From positions 620,001 through 684,000 of the forward strand of contig NZ_CBDDGH010000005.1 of assembly GCF_965227725.1 (NCBI RefSeq): a stretch of DNA of 64,000 nt, given 5' to 3'. The notes beneath the pieces are model-generated. The model did not search any database. It was not told the origin of the DNA and saw nothing but the letters and a program-made list of their open reading frames with translations. Source of the DNA: Shimia sp965227725 (GTDB lineage: Bacteria > Pseudomonadota > Alphaproteobacteria > Rhodobacterales > Rhodobacteraceae). The position numbers and the translations under genes are program-made. Numbering within the stretch: the first letter of the stretch is position 1; the number at the start of each line of letters is the position of its first letter. Shown piece after piece: positions 8,549 through 19,700 of the stretch.

Positions 8549-8556
8549 GCTTCTAA
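8542..8556. promoter_or_regulatory. Palindrome TTAGAA-CGC-TTCTAA, candidate IscR (Iron-Rhodo-box-like) operator
   Basis: This 15-base perfect inverted repeat lies between the divergent alpha/beta hydrolase and iscR genes. It overlaps the predicted iscR -10. Rhodobacteraceae IscR is known to repress its own Fe-S operon through an Iron-Rhodo-box. I assign this site from its position and symmetry, not from an aligned consensus. Confidence 0.6.
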
Positions 8557-8640
8557 ATCGTGTGGCGCTTGTGCGCCGTGCAGGTTCTAGCGACTTAAGC
8601 TCAGAAGTGGCCGAGGTCAATCAGTTCGAAGGGGTCTGTC

Positions 8641-9105
8641 ATGAAACTGTCGACAAAAGGACGCTATGCGGTGGTTGCGTTGGCGGATATTGCATTGCGG
8701 CCGCCAGAGAACCTCGTGAGCCTCAATGAGATTGCGAAGCGTCAGGACATTTCGCTGCCGTATCTGGAGCAGCTGTTTGTAAAGCTGCGCCGGGCCGGGC
8801 TGGTTGAATCTGTACGTGGCCCGGGTGGCGGGTATCGTTTGGCACGCAGCGCGTCTGAGATTCGGACAGCGGATATTCTGGCGGCGGTGGATGAAACCGT
8901 GTCGGCACTGCACACCGGTGCCGGAGCGAGCGGTGGCTCCAGCGGATCGCGGGCACAGTCGATGGCCAACCGCCTTTGGGAAGGCCTGTCGGCACATGTC
9001 TATGTGTTCCTGCATCAGACTCGCCTGTCTGACATCGTTCAGAACGATCTTGCGCCATGTCCGGCGGTCCCAACCTTGTTTGCGGTTGTGGATGAAGAAG
9101 CCTGA
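8641..9105 (+). CDS. iscR: Rrf2-family iron-sulfur regulator IscR, one-cysteine type
   Basis: The 154-residue protein has an N-terminal winged helix (MKLSTKGRYAVVALADIA to residue 70). It senses Fe-S status and controls the isc/suf genes. The three-cysteine cluster motif of E. coli IscR (C92, C98, C104) is absent; residues 92-104 are Gly/Ser-rich instead. The only cysteine is C140, near the C terminus, with H91, H119 and H125 as possible co-ligands. This matches the atypical IscR described in Rhodobacter. It is the first gene of the suf operon and its stop overlaps the next start (TGATG). Confidence 0.92.
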   Translation: MKLSTKGRYAVVALADIALRPPENLVSLNEIAKRQDISLPYLEQLFVKLRRAGLVESVRGPGGGYRLARSASEIRTADILAAVDETVSALHTGAGASGGSSGSRAQSMANRLWEGLSAHVYVFLHQTRLSDIVQNDLAPCPAVPTLFAVVDEEA

Positions 9106-10145
9106 TGCGCGCCTATCTGGATCATAATGCCACCACGCCGATCCGGCAGGAGGCCAAGGACGCGATGATCGCGGCGATGGATGTGGTGGGCAACCCATCC
9201 TCCGTTCACGCCGAAGGGCGCGCGGCCAAGAGCCTTCTGGAGCGGGCGCGGGCAGAGATCGCGACAGCCTTTGGCGCGGACGGGGCGGATGTGATTTTCA
9301 CCTCCAGCGCCACCGAGGCGGCGGCTTTGGCGCTGCGTGGGCGCGCGTTGCTGGGTGCGGATGTGGAACATGATGCTGTAGCGGCCTGGACCTCTGGCAC
9401 CTTGCCTGTGGATGGCGACGGACGCGTAGTGATCACTGACCCGAGCCAAAGCTGCGTGCAGCTGGCCAATTCGGAAACCGGCATTGTGCAGGATCTGCCC
9501 GAAGGGCTGGCGGTCAGCGATATGACGCAGGCCTTTGGCAAGCTGCCGCTGGCGTTTAACTGGAGCGGCGCGCAGATGGCGCTGATTTCGGCCCATAAAC
9601 TAGGCGGCCCCAAAGGCATTGGCGCGCTGGTGGTGAAACGCGGCACCGATGTGCCTGCGCAGCTTTTGGGCGGTGGTCAGGAAATGGGCCGTCGTGCGGG
9701 CACCGAAAACATCATTGGCGCAGCGGGCTTTGCCGCCGCAGCGAGCGCCGCGGCACGTGATCTGGCCAACGGCGTTTGGGACCACGTGGCCGAGCTGCGC
9801 GATATGTTGGAGGCACGTCTTGCGAGCGAGACCTCTGACACCATCTTTGTGGGGCAGGGTGCAAAACGTCTGCCCAACACAAGCTGCATTGCGACCCCCG
9901 GCTGGAAGGGAGAGACGCAGGTCATGCAGATGGATTTGGCAGGCTTTGCGGTGTCTGCCGGTTCAGCCTGTTCGTCGGGCAAAGTCCGGGCGAGCAAGGT
10001 GCTGACCGCAATGGGGTTTGATGAACCCACAGCCGCGAGTGCAATCCGGGTCAGCTTGGGGCCCGTAACAACAGAGAACGATGTGATGGGGTTTGCCGAT
10101 GCTTGGCTCTCCGTCCAGAGGAAACACCTTGCCCGTTCTGCATAA
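9105..10145 (+). CDS. Cysteine desulfurase, short class I (IscS/NifS-like)
   Basis: This PLP enzyme removes sulfur from cysteine for cluster assembly. The PLP lysine is K165 in ISAHKLGG, the persulfide cysteine is C289 in SAGSACSSGK, and H89 is the ring-stacking histidine. At 346 residues it is some 50 shorter than E. coli IscS. It diverges in places, for example HNATTP and SSATEAAALAL where IscS-type enzymes have NNATTP and SGATESNN. The same operon ends with a class II desulfurase (SufS), so two sulfur donors are encoded together. Confidence 0.88.
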   Translation: MRAYLDHNATTPIRQEAKDAMIAAMDVVGNPSSVHAEGRAAKSLLERARAEIATAFGADGADVIFTSSATEAAALALRGRALLGADVEHDAVAAWTSGTLPVDGDGRVVITDPSQSCVQLANSETGIVQDLPEGLAVSDMTQAFGKLPLAFNWSGAQMALISAHKLGGPKGIGALVVKRGTDVPAQLLGGGQEMGRRAGTENIIGAAGFAAAASAAARDLANGVWDHVAELRDMLEARLASETSDTIFVGQGAKRLPNTSCIATPGWKGETQVMQMDLAGFAVSAGSACSSGKVRASKVLTAMGFDEPTAASAIRVSLGPVTTENDVMGFADAWLSVQRKHLARSA

Positions 10146-10181
10146 GAACACGGCAGGGCAGCGAACACATAGGAGTAGCAG

Positions 10182-11705
<1,524 letters not shown>

Positions 11706-11803
11706 TACGGCCTGTATGAGGGCGCGGCGGCACAAAAGCGGCGCCTTCTCCCCAAAAGTTATGACCGGGCGCGCGCGCTCGAAGAAATTCTGAGGAATAG
11801 AAA

Positions 11804-12559
11804 ATGTTGGAAATCAAAGGCCTGAAGGTCAAACTGGAAGAAGAAGACAAGCAGATCCTGAAAGGTGTGGATCTGAAAGTGGAAGCGGGCAAGGTGCATG
11901 CGATCATGGGCCCGAACGGCTCCGGCAAATCCACCCTGTCCTATGTTTTGTCCGGCAAAGACGGCTATGAAGTCACCGACGGCGAAGCGACCCTTGAGGG
12001 CGAAGACCTGCTGGAGATGGAAGCGGAAGAGCGCGCGGCGGCTGGCCTGTTCCTTGCGTTCCAGTATCCGGTGGAGATCCCCGGTGTTGGCAACATGACC
12101 TTCCTGCGCACCGCGGTGAATGCACAGCGCAAGGCGCGTGGCGAAGAAGAGCTCTCTGCGGCGGACTTCCTCAAAGAGGTGCGTGCCAAAGCCAAGACTC
12201 TGAAGATCGATGCGGATATGCTCAAGCGTCCGGTGAACGTGGGCTTCTCCGGTGGTGAGAAGAAGCGTAACGAGATCCTGCAGATGGCGATGCTTGCGCC
12301 AAAGATGTGCATCCTTGATGAGACCGACTCCGGTCTGGATGTGGACGCGATGAAGCTGGTGTCTGAGGGTGTGAACGCGCTGCGTGATGAAGGCCGTGGT
12401 TTCCTTGTGATCACCCACTACCAGCGTCTGCTGGACCACATCAAACCGGACGTTGTGCACATCATGGCAAACGGCCGCATCGTGAAGACCGGTGGCCCAG
12501 AGCTGGCGCTGGAAGTAGAAAAGAACGGCTATGCCGACATTCTGGCGGAGGTGGCATAA
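11804..12559 (+). CDS. sufC: Fe-S assembly ATPase SufC
   Basis: This 251-residue ABC-type ATPase of the SufBC2D complex is cytosolic. The Walker A is GPNGSGKST (residues 36-44), the signature is FSGGEKKRNE, the Walker B is CILDETDSGLD, and there is a following H-loop (VITHYQR). ATP binding opens the SufBD heterodimer for cluster assembly. The start has TGAGGAAT upstream. Its TAA overlaps the sufD ATG (TAATG). Confidence 0.97.
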   Translation: MLEIKGLKVKLEEEDKQILKGVDLKVEAGKVHAIMGPNGSGKSTLSYVLSGKDGYEVTDGEATLEGEDLLEMEAEERAAAGLFLAFQYPVEIPGVGNMTFLRTAVNAQRKARGEEELSAADFLKEVRAKAKTLKIDADMLKRPVNVGFSGGEKKRNEILQMAMLAPKMCILDETDSGLDVDAMKLVSEGVNALRDEGRGFLVITHYQRLLDHIKPDVVHIMANGRIVKTGGPELALEVEKNGYADILAEVA

Positions 12560-13845
12560 TGGCCGCTTTGGCAAAGAAACAAGAGGCAACGGCGGCGCGG
12601 CTGGACGGGCTGAGCCTGCCAGCCGGTGGCCAGTGGGCCACTGAGGCACGTGAGGCGGCGCTGAGCCGTCTCAAGGAGATGGGCCTGCCGGATCGTCGCG
12701 ACGAATACTGGAAGTTCACCCGCCCTGACACGCTGACCCAAGCAGAGGCGCCCGAGGCGGCTGTGTTTGAAACCGGTGAAGCACCGCTGTTTGACAATTT
12801 TGACCGCATCAAAGTGGTCTTTGTGGACGGTGTGTTTGACGCGGATGCCTCCGATGAACTGGCCGGTGAAGGCCTGAGCATCGAGCGTCTGGCGGATGTG
12901 GCCAGCAAGGACATTCACTGGGCCAAAGACCTTTATGGGCATCTGGAAGCCAAGGGGCAGGATCCGGTTGAGCGCCCGATGGCGGCCATGAACACGGCCT
13001 TTGCCACCGACGGTGTGGTGATCCATGTGACCGGCAAGGTGAGCAAGCCTGTGAACCTGATCTACCGCCACAAGGAAACCACTTCTGACGCGATCCTGCA
13101 CCATGTTGTAAAACTGGACGCCGGTGCGGAAGTGACCATCCTTGAAAACGGCCCGGCAGCGGCGCGTTTCAACAAATCCATGGAAGTGGATGTTGCGGAT
13201 GGGGCGGCGTTCCACCATGTGCGGGCGCAGGGCCGTGATCACGAGCGCCGTGCGGTGACACATCTGTTTGGGCGTCTGGGCACTGAAAGCGTGTTCAAAT
13301 CTTTCACGCTGACTGTGAATGGCCGTCTGACCCGCAACGAAGCGGTGCTTGAGCTGACCGGGGATGATGCGGTGGCTCATGTGGCAGGTGCCTGCCTTGG
13401 CGATGGTGACTTCCACCATGATGACACGGTGTTTGTGACCCATGATGCGCTGAACTGTGAAAGCCGTCAGGTGTTCAAGAAGGTGCTGCGCAATGGCGCG
13501 GTTGGCACCTTCCAGGGCAAGATCCTCGTGAAAGCAGGCGCACAGAAGACCGATGGCTATCAGATCAGCCAGTCACTTCTGCTGGATGAAGACAGTCAGT
13601 TCCTCGCTAAGCCAGAGCTTGAGATCTACGCGGATGATGTGGCCTGTTCACACGGCTCCACCTCCGGTGCGATCGACGAAGATGCGCTTTTCTATCTGCG
13701 CGCGCGCGGCGTGCCCAAAGACATTGCCACCGATCTGTTGGTGATGTCCTTTGTGGCCGAAGCGGTGGATGAGGTCGAAAGCGAAGAGCTGCGTGAGGCG
13801 CTGATTGAGCGTCTGCAAGGCTGGCTGGAGCGTCGTCACCACTGA
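12559..13845 (+). CDS. sufD: Fe-S cluster assembly protein SufD
   Basis: This 428-residue partner of SufB in the SufBC2D scaffold is involved in iron entry. The beta-helix core contains VFQGKILV-type motifs (TFQGKILVKAGAQKTDGYQ near residue 318) and the C-terminal CSHGSTSGAIDEDALFYLRARG signature, which carries the conserved Cys/His. Its stop overlaps the first membrane gene (TGATG), so translation runs on directly into that gene. Confidence 0.95.
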   Translation: MAALAKKQEATAARLDGLSLPAGGQWATEAREAALSRLKEMGLPDRRDEYWKFTRPDTLTQAEAPEAAVFETGEAPLFDNFDRIKVVFVDGVFDADASDELAGEGLSIERLADVASKDIHWAKDLYGHLEAKGQDPVERPMAAMNTAFATDGVVIHVTGKVSKPVNLIYRHKETTSDAILHHVVKLDAGAEVTILENGPAAARFNKSMEVDVADGAAFHHVRAQGRDHERRAVTHLFGRLGTESVFKSFTLTVNGRLTRNEAVLELTGDDAVAHVAGACLGDGDFHHDDTVFVTHDALNCESRQVFKKVLRNGAVGTFQGKILVKAGAQKTDGYQISQSLLLDEDSQFLAKPELEIYADDVACSHGSTSGAIDEDALFYLRARGVPKDIATDLLVMSFVAEAVDEVESEELREALIERLQGWLERRHH

Positions 13846-14330
13846 TGTCAATCACGCAAGACATTGTTGCGAGCTATCGCGCACCACGCCCTGTGGTGCG
13901 CAGATTGCTTGCAATGGGAGAACGAGAGGATCGCGCTTTCGCGATCCTCATGGCCGCTTGCGCGGTCATTTTTGTATCGCGCTGGCCTGCGCTTGCGCGA
14001 CAAGCTCATTTTGAGCAGATCGAGCTGAACCCGCTTCTGGGGGGCAGCCTTTTTGCGCTTTTGTTCATTTTGCCGCTCTGTGCCTATGTTCTGGCATATG
14101 TGACACATCTGATCCTGCGCACCGTTGGGCGCAAGCAAAGTGCCTTTGGTGCGCGTATGTCGCTGTTCTGGGCGATGATCGCCACCGGCCCGCTCTATCT
14201 TTTGGTGGGGCTTGTGGAGGGCTTCATCGGTGAGGGCACCGCCTTGACCATCGTGGGGGGCTTGTGGTTTGCGGTGTTTCTGTGGATCTGGTTTTCCGGA
14301 TTGATTGAGGCGGGCAGGGTAGACGCATGA
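13845..14330 (+). CDS. Small multi-span membrane protein in the suf operon
   Basis: The 161-residue protein has about four hydrophobic helices (near 35-50, 66-90, 105-130, 135-155) and a soluble N-terminal 30 residues. It resembles one half of a YIP1-type fold; no catalytic motif is visible. It overlaps sufD upstream and the next membrane gene downstream (ATGA), so it is part of the suf transcript. Its role is unknown. A membrane partner for iron or sulfur supply is one possibility, which is inference only. Confidence 0.75.
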   Translation: MSITQDIVASYRAPRPVVRRLLAMGEREDRAFAILMAACAVIFVSRWPALARQAHFEQIELNPLLGGSLFALLFILPLCAYVLAYVTHLILRTVGRKQSAFGARMSLFWAMIATGPLYLLVGLVEGFIGEGTALTIVGGLWFAVFLWIWFSGLIEAGRVDA

Positions 14331-14908
14331 AAGACCAATTGAGCGCTTTGTTCTGGCTCACGATCCGTGACCCTGCGGAAGCGGCCCTGGCAATCATGAG
14401 CCGCCCTGTGGCCCGCCAAATTGGCTGGATGATCCTGTTTCTGGGCATCCTGCTGAACGTGTTTGCTCATTTCCTGACGCTGGCCATTTTCCCCGCGCCG
14501 GAAGAGTTTGCCACACCTTTGCTGAATGCGCCGTTCCTCTATGCTTTTGCCATGGGTGGCGGTCTGATTGTGCTGATCTTTGCCTTCTTCTGGGGCGGTC
14601 GTGCGATTGGCGGACGCGGGCGGTTTGACGATCTGCTGCTGGCCATGGGCTGGCTGCAGTATATGCGTTTCGTGGTTCAACTGTTTGTTCTTATCCTCAT
14701 GGTTTTGCTGCCAAACTTCGCGTTGCTGCTGTCGCTTGGCGTGGGGCTTTATTCGATCTGGATCGTGTTGCATTTCGTCAATGTGATCCATGGCATTGGC
14801 AGCCTCGGCAAAACCTTTGTGCTGCTGCTTTTTACCTCATTGGGCCTTGTGCTCGGAATGACCATGCTGCTGTCACTGACCGCCGCAACCGCAATTGGGA
14901 TGTCCTAA
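14327..14908 (+). CDS. YIP1-family membrane protein in the suf operon
   Basis: The 193-residue protein has a cytosolic N-terminal stretch with the DPAEAA motif typical of YIP1-domain proteins, and about five membrane helices from residue 35 on. It overlaps the preceding membrane gene by four bases and ends one base before the sufS ATG. YIP1-domain proteins have no settled bacterial function. The arrangement suggests a two-protein membrane complex made with the Suf machinery. Confidence 0.75.
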   Translation: MKDQLSALFWLTIRDPAEAALAIMSRPVARQIGWMILFLGILLNVFAHFLTLAIFPAPEEFATPLLNAPFLYAFAMGGGLIVLIFAFFWGGRAIGGRGRFDDLLLAMGWLQYMRFVVQLFVLILMVLLPNFALLLSLGVGLYSIWIVLHFVNVIHGIGSLGKTFVLLLFTSLGLVLGMTMLLSLTAATAIGMS

Positions 14909-14909
14909 C

Positions 14910-16130
14910 ATGTATGACGTCAATAAAATCCGCGCTGATTTTCCGATCCTCAGCCGTGAGGTGAATGGAAAGCCGCTGGTGTATCTGGACAATGGGGCCT
15001 CCGCGCAAAAGCCCAAGGTGGTGATTGATGCGGTCACGCAGGCCTATGCCGATGAATACGCCAATGTGCACCGCGGTCTGCATTATCTCTCCAATCTGGC
15101 GACCGACAAATATGAGGCTGTGCGGGGCATCATTGCCAAGTTCCTGAACGCCAAGAGCGAGGATGAGATTGTCCTGAACTCCGGCACCACCGAAGGCATC
15201 AATATGGTGGCCTATGGCTGGGCCATGCCGCGTATGGAAACGGGCGACGAGATCGTCCTGTCGGTGATGGAGCACCACGCCAATATCGTACCGTGGCATT
15301 TCTTGCGCGAGCGACAGGGTGTGGTGATCAAATGGGTGGATGTGGACGCAACCGGCGCGCTGGACCCGCAGGCGGTGATTGACGCGATCGGCCCCAAGAC
15401 CAAGCTGGTCGCCATCACGCAGTGTTCCAACGTTCTTGGCACCATGGTGGATGTGAAAACCATCACCGCAGCAGCCCATGAAAAAGGCGTTCCGGTGCTG
15501 GTGGATGGCTCTCAGGGCTCGGTACACACACCTGTGGACGTGCAGGACATCGACTGCGATTTCTATGCGATCACCGGGCACAAGCTTTATGGCCCGTCCG
15601 GCTCTGGCGCGATCTACTGCAAGGCAGAACGCATGGCGGAGATGCGCCCCTTTATCGGGGGCGGCGACATGATCAAGGAAGTCAGCAAAGAGGCTGTCAT
15701 CTACAATGATCCGCCAATGAAGTTTGAAGCAGGTACACCGGGCATTGTGCAGACCATCGGTCTGGGCGTGGCGCTGGAGTATATGATGGATCTCGGCACG
15801 GAGAACATCGCAGCACATGAGGCCTCGCTGCGGGATTATGCAGTGCAGAAGCTCTCCGGGCTGAATTGGCTGCAGGTGCAGGGCACAACGGCGGATAAGG
15901 CGGCGATCTTCAGCTTTACGCTGGACGGCGCGGCGCACGCGCATGACATCTCCACCATTCTGGACAAGAAAGGTGTGGCTGTGCGGGCAGGGCACCACTG
16001 TGCCGGGCCGCTGATGGATCATCTGGGCGTGTCGGCCACCTGCCGTGCCAGCTTTGGCCTTTATAACACCACAGAAGAGGTGGATGTGTTGGTGGACGCG
16101 CTGGAACTCGCCCACGAACTCTTTGCGTAA
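14910..16130 (+). CDS. sufS: Cysteine desulfurase SufS (class II)
   Basis: The 406-residue, PLP-dependent SufS provides persulfide sulfur to SufB. The PLP lysine is K225 in ITGHKLYGPSG and the catalytic cysteine is C364 in RAGHHCAGPLM. Length and motifs are standard. I start it at the ATG at 14910 (MYDVNKIRADFPIL); a frame extension of five codons overlaps the upstream gene and adds nothing conserved. No sufE, sufU or sufA follows in the window; the next features are a terminator and a tRNA. Confidence 0.96.
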   Translation: MYDVNKIRADFPILSREVNGKPLVYLDNGASAQKPKVVIDAVTQAYADEYANVHRGLHYLSNLATDKYEAVRGIIAKFLNAKSEDEIVLNSGTTEGINMVAYGWAMPRMETGDEIVLSVMEHHANIVPWHFLRERQGVVIKWVDVDATGALDPQAVIDAIGPKTKLVAITQCSNVLGTMVDVKTITAAAHEKGVPVLVDGSQGSVHTPVDVQDIDCDFYAITGHKLYGPSGSGAIYCKAERMAEMRPFIGGGDMIKEVSKEAVIYNDPPMKFEAGTPGIVQTIGLGVALEYMMDLGTENIAAHEASLRDYAVQKLSGLNWLQVQGTTADKAAIFSFTLDGAAHAHDISTILDKKGVAVRAGHHCAGPLMDHLGVSATCRASFGLYNTTEEVDVLVDALELAHELFA

Positions 16131-16148
16131 GCAAGCATTTTGCGATTG

Positions 16149-16181
16149 CGGGGCGTAGCCACACTGGCTATACCCCGTTTT
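16149..16181 (+). terminator. Terminator of the suf operon
   Basis: CGGGG/CCCCG and TAGCCA/TGGCTA arms stack around a CAC loop with a 2x2 internal mismatch, followed by TTTT. It lies 19 bases past sufS and immediately before tRNA-Arg. Confidence 0.75.
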
Positions 16182-16185
16182 GGAA

Positions 16186-16262
16186 GCACCCATAGCTCAG
16201 CTGGATAGAGTGTCGCCCTCCGAAGGCGAAGGTCGAAGGTTCGAATCCTTCTGGGTGCGCCA
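16186..16262 (+). tRNA. tRNA-Arg (anticodon CCG)
   Basis: A full cloverleaf is visible. The acceptor is GCACCCA paired with TGGGTGC and the D arm begins GCTCAGCTGG. The anticodon loop CTCCGAA has stem TCGCC/GGCGA, the T arm has GGTTCGAATCC, and CCA is encoded. It reads CGG arginine codons. Confidence 0.97.
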
Positions 16263-16634
16263 TTTCCCCTACTAAAAACTCTCGTGAACCGAATCTGCGA
16301 CTCGCCCTAATGGGGTGTTTTTGTGGCAGTCAGATCGATTGTGTCAGCCAGGTTGAGGCAGTGAGTCGCTCGCGTGTTTAGAATGTGGCAAGAATTGGGC
16401 GATCAGCATCTTCTTAAAATTTTGACAATAGGATGCAATTCTCTGGCGAATTGTTGCACTTTGAAAATCATATTATTTACAGTGACTTACGTCGAAAACC
16501 TGTCAAGTTTTTAGTTCTCTGCAAATTTGAGAGAACTTGAAAATTCAATGTTTTGGCTTCGTTAAGTGGAAAGTCCTACCAATAGAGGTGGGATTTGTAA
16601 CGGCCTGGGAAGGCCTTATCGTGGGGACACAGTC
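16263..16634 (+). promoter_or_regulatory. AT-rich upstream region of the RTX glycosidase gene
   Basis: About 370 bases without a gene, clearly richer in A+T than its surroundings. It holds an inverted repeat AGTTCTCT (16513-16520) / AGAGAACT (16530-16537) whose spacer contains the palindrome CAAATTTG. It also has a GGCC-N6-GGCC stem (about 16602-16615) just before the small gene. No clear promoter hexamers stand out. This is the likely control region of the downstream pair. Confidence 0.55.
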
Positions 16635-16745
16635 ATGTTTCTCAAGCAGTACAGCTTTGCCAAGAGCAAGCCGCATAGCCAGGACGCTATGCCCTTAGGC
16701 GGACGCATGGCCGCACAGCAGGTCGCAGGACGCGCCGCGCACTAA
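16635..16745 (+). CDS. Possible 36-residue leader peptide gene
   Basis: The short frame runs from an ATG with GGGGA seven bases upstream to TAA, 22 bases before the RTX gene start. The product is basic (six Lys/Arg and three His) with an Ala/Gln/Arg-rich end and no hydrophobic segment. I do not recognise it. The ribosome site and position support real translation, perhaps coupled to the next gene; its short length means chance cannot be excluded. Confidence 0.45.
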   Translation: MFLKQYSFAKSKPHSQDAMPLGGRMAAQQVAGRAAH

Positions 16746-16767
16746 TACTCAGTCTGAGGACAGTTTG

Positions 16768-19700
16768 ATGCCTATCACCATTACTGTGGATCGCAGTAGT
16801 GCGCCAGTCGAAGTGCGCGCGGACATGTTTGGAGCCAACCTCCTTGGCACAACCAATGAGGTCAATGGCGTCCCCACAGACGAGTTTTCTGATGCCATTG
16901 ATGTTCTGGGCTCCACAAGGCTGCGCTATCCCGGTGGCCGCGCTGCGAGCGAGAACATTATCGAGCTGGACCGCTCTGAAAGCGGCACGGACCAGCTGCG
17001 CGAAGATCTACGGAATTATCTCGACTGGGTGATGGAGACCGGAAACCGGACCACTTTGGTGGTGCCCGCGCTGTCACCTGAGAACGCCAATCAGCAGGAT
17101 GTGCGCGATTGGGCCAACTTGATGCTGCAGTACATGGGCGACAAGGCGGAGCTGATTGTCGGGTATGAAATCGGCAATGAATTCTGGCAGCACATTGATG
17201 AGCGTGAATACGGCGAATACGCTCATGACATTGCACGTGGCCTGAGCGGAGCTTCGATCAATGGCTATCAGCCTGATATCTGGGTGCAGAGCTCCAATGT
17301 CGTCGGGGATGGCTCCAACTACAAAGGTGGCAGCTTTGGGAGCATTTCGGATGAAGATGCGATTGCGGCCATGCAGCATTGGGACCGCGACGTGCGGCCG
17401 GCGGATTGGTCTGACTCGCAATCTGGCGAAGACTACTATCGCAGCCTGAGCGGCTTTGAAAAACGCATCGTGAAGGGCAACCTTGAGCTCATCGAGCAGT
17501 TGGATGCGGACCGCGATATCACCAACGGCTTTCAGACAGACAGTGCCTCTGGTGCCGTCGACGGGGTGATTGCCCATTACTACTTTGATGATGAGGTGGA
17601 CGGTTATGACCTCAGCCCGGCCGCAAGCCGTTCGGAGCTGAAGAACCTCGATCTGCGTCTGGCAACCTGGGAAGGGCTGATCCCTCAGGACCTTGATCTG
17701 CAGCTTACGGAATGGAACGTCGAAATCGGCCATTGGTCCTATCTCGGCCTGCGCGCGGCTGGCGCGATTGTGGAGCAATTCCACAGCATGGTGGAGCTGG
17801 GTGTCGATGGGGCGGATTTCTGGACCATCCGCCACAACACTGCCTCCGCGATTGCGGGCGGCAACAATGACGCTGGTCCGGTTGAACTGACCCCTGCGGG
17901 TGTCGCGCTGAAATTGATGACCGAGAGCCTGCACCCAGAGAACGGTGCGATGTATGCCGTCAGCCTGGGGGGCTTTGATCCGACGCAGTTGGAGGTGAAT
18001 GCCTTTACCAACGGTTACCGGACGGTTGTCTATGTGACCTCCCACAGCGAAAATTTTGGCCAGGACTTTACGCTCGATCTGTCTGATCTTGCGGGTATGG
18101 CTGAAAGCTGGAGCGGGCGGCTGATCGGTTTTGACGCGGCAACCTCGGATGGTTTGAGCGACAATGCGGCTTATGATGAATATGGCGATCTGGCGTCGCG
18201 CAACCCGCGGCGGACCATTGATCAGGCTGAGCTGAATGCGCTGCGCGATGTTCTGGGAGATGCCTGGGATGACAGTCTGATCAAGACTGTTGACGGCGAC
18301 GTCAAAACCTACCTGCCGCAGCCACAGGACATTCTGTTGCGCCCCGGTGTGTCGCGTGCAACCAGCCTGAATGATTTCTATTTCGCAACGGAAACCGATA
18401 TCACGGGCACGATCACCGATGTCTCGCAGCAGGCGCTTGGCAGCGATGTTTCCAATCTGACGGCGACGCTCAATCCCTATGAGGTGATTGAAATCACCAT
18501 CGTGCATGAAGATGTTATCTTCGGCACCAATTCCGCAGAAGTGCTGGAAGGTGGTGACGGCGAAGATGGCTTTGATGGCAGCGGCGGGGACGACTATATC
18601 AACGGGCGCGACGGGGATGATTTCCTGGTGGGCGGCACCGGCGATGACACCGTTATTGGGGGGCGCAACGACGACCGTTTGGAAGGGCGCGATGGTGCGG
18701 ACCGGCTTTATGGCGGCAGCGGCGATGACCGGCTGATCGGCGGGGATGGCGATGACTACCTGCGCGATGAAAACGGTCGGGATGAGTTCGTCGGTGGCGC
18801 TGGCAATGACACGGCCTCTTACTGGGGGCACCACTACGGCGTTTATGTTGATCTGCACACCGGTAAGAACAACAGCTCGGATACTTATGACAGCATCGAA
18901 AATCTCTACGGATCCAATGAAGCCAATGACACGCTGGTGGGCAGCCGTGGTGACAATCTGCTCTACGGCGCTTTCGGGGATGACCGCCTCTATGGGCGCG
19001 CCGGGGACGACACGCTGAGAGGTGGCGATGGCGATGACTATCTGCGTGATGAGAACGGCCGGGATGTCTTTGAGGGCGGTGCCGGACAGGACACCGTGTC
19101 TTACTGGGGTCACAAATACGGTGTGGCGGCGAGCCTGACCACCGGCAAGAACACCAGTGGTGACACCTATGACAGCATTGAGCACCTGCTGGGCTCCAAT
19201 ATTGCGGACGACCGTTTCTACGGCAATGAGGTGGCAAACCGTTTGGACGGAGCTGGCGGCAATGACTCGCTGCATGGCTATGACGGGCATGACACGCTGA
19301 TCGGCGGTGAAGGCACAGACCGGCTTTATGGCGGCGAGGGCAATGACCGGCTCGAAGGTGGCGCGGGCGATGACTATCTGCGCGACGATGACGGCAAGGA
19401 TGTGTTTGACGGCGGTGAAGGCTTTGACACCGCCAGCTATTGGGGCCATGCGACTGGCGTGACTGCCAACCTGCAGACCGGCGAAAACTCCAGTTCTGAC
19501 ACCTATGTCAGCATCGAAGGGCTGGTGGGATCGCAAGAAGCCTCCGACCATCTGACCGGTGATGCGGGTGACAACTATATCCGTGGCGCGGCAGGCAACG
19601 ATACGCTGATTGGCGGTGGTGGTGATGACACCTTGCGCGGCGATGCGGGCAATGACCGGATGACCGGTGGCATGGGCGTGGATGTGTTTGTCTTCCACAA

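Noticed and set aside
18743..19560. Tandem DNA repeat of mobile origin
   Set aside because: The copies are in-frame protein modules of the RTX tail, not an element with ends or a transposase.
17074..19698. 874-codon antisense frame over the RTX glycosidase gene
   Set aside because: It arises from repetitive GC-rich RTX DNA; no domain is recognisable and the sense gene is well supported.
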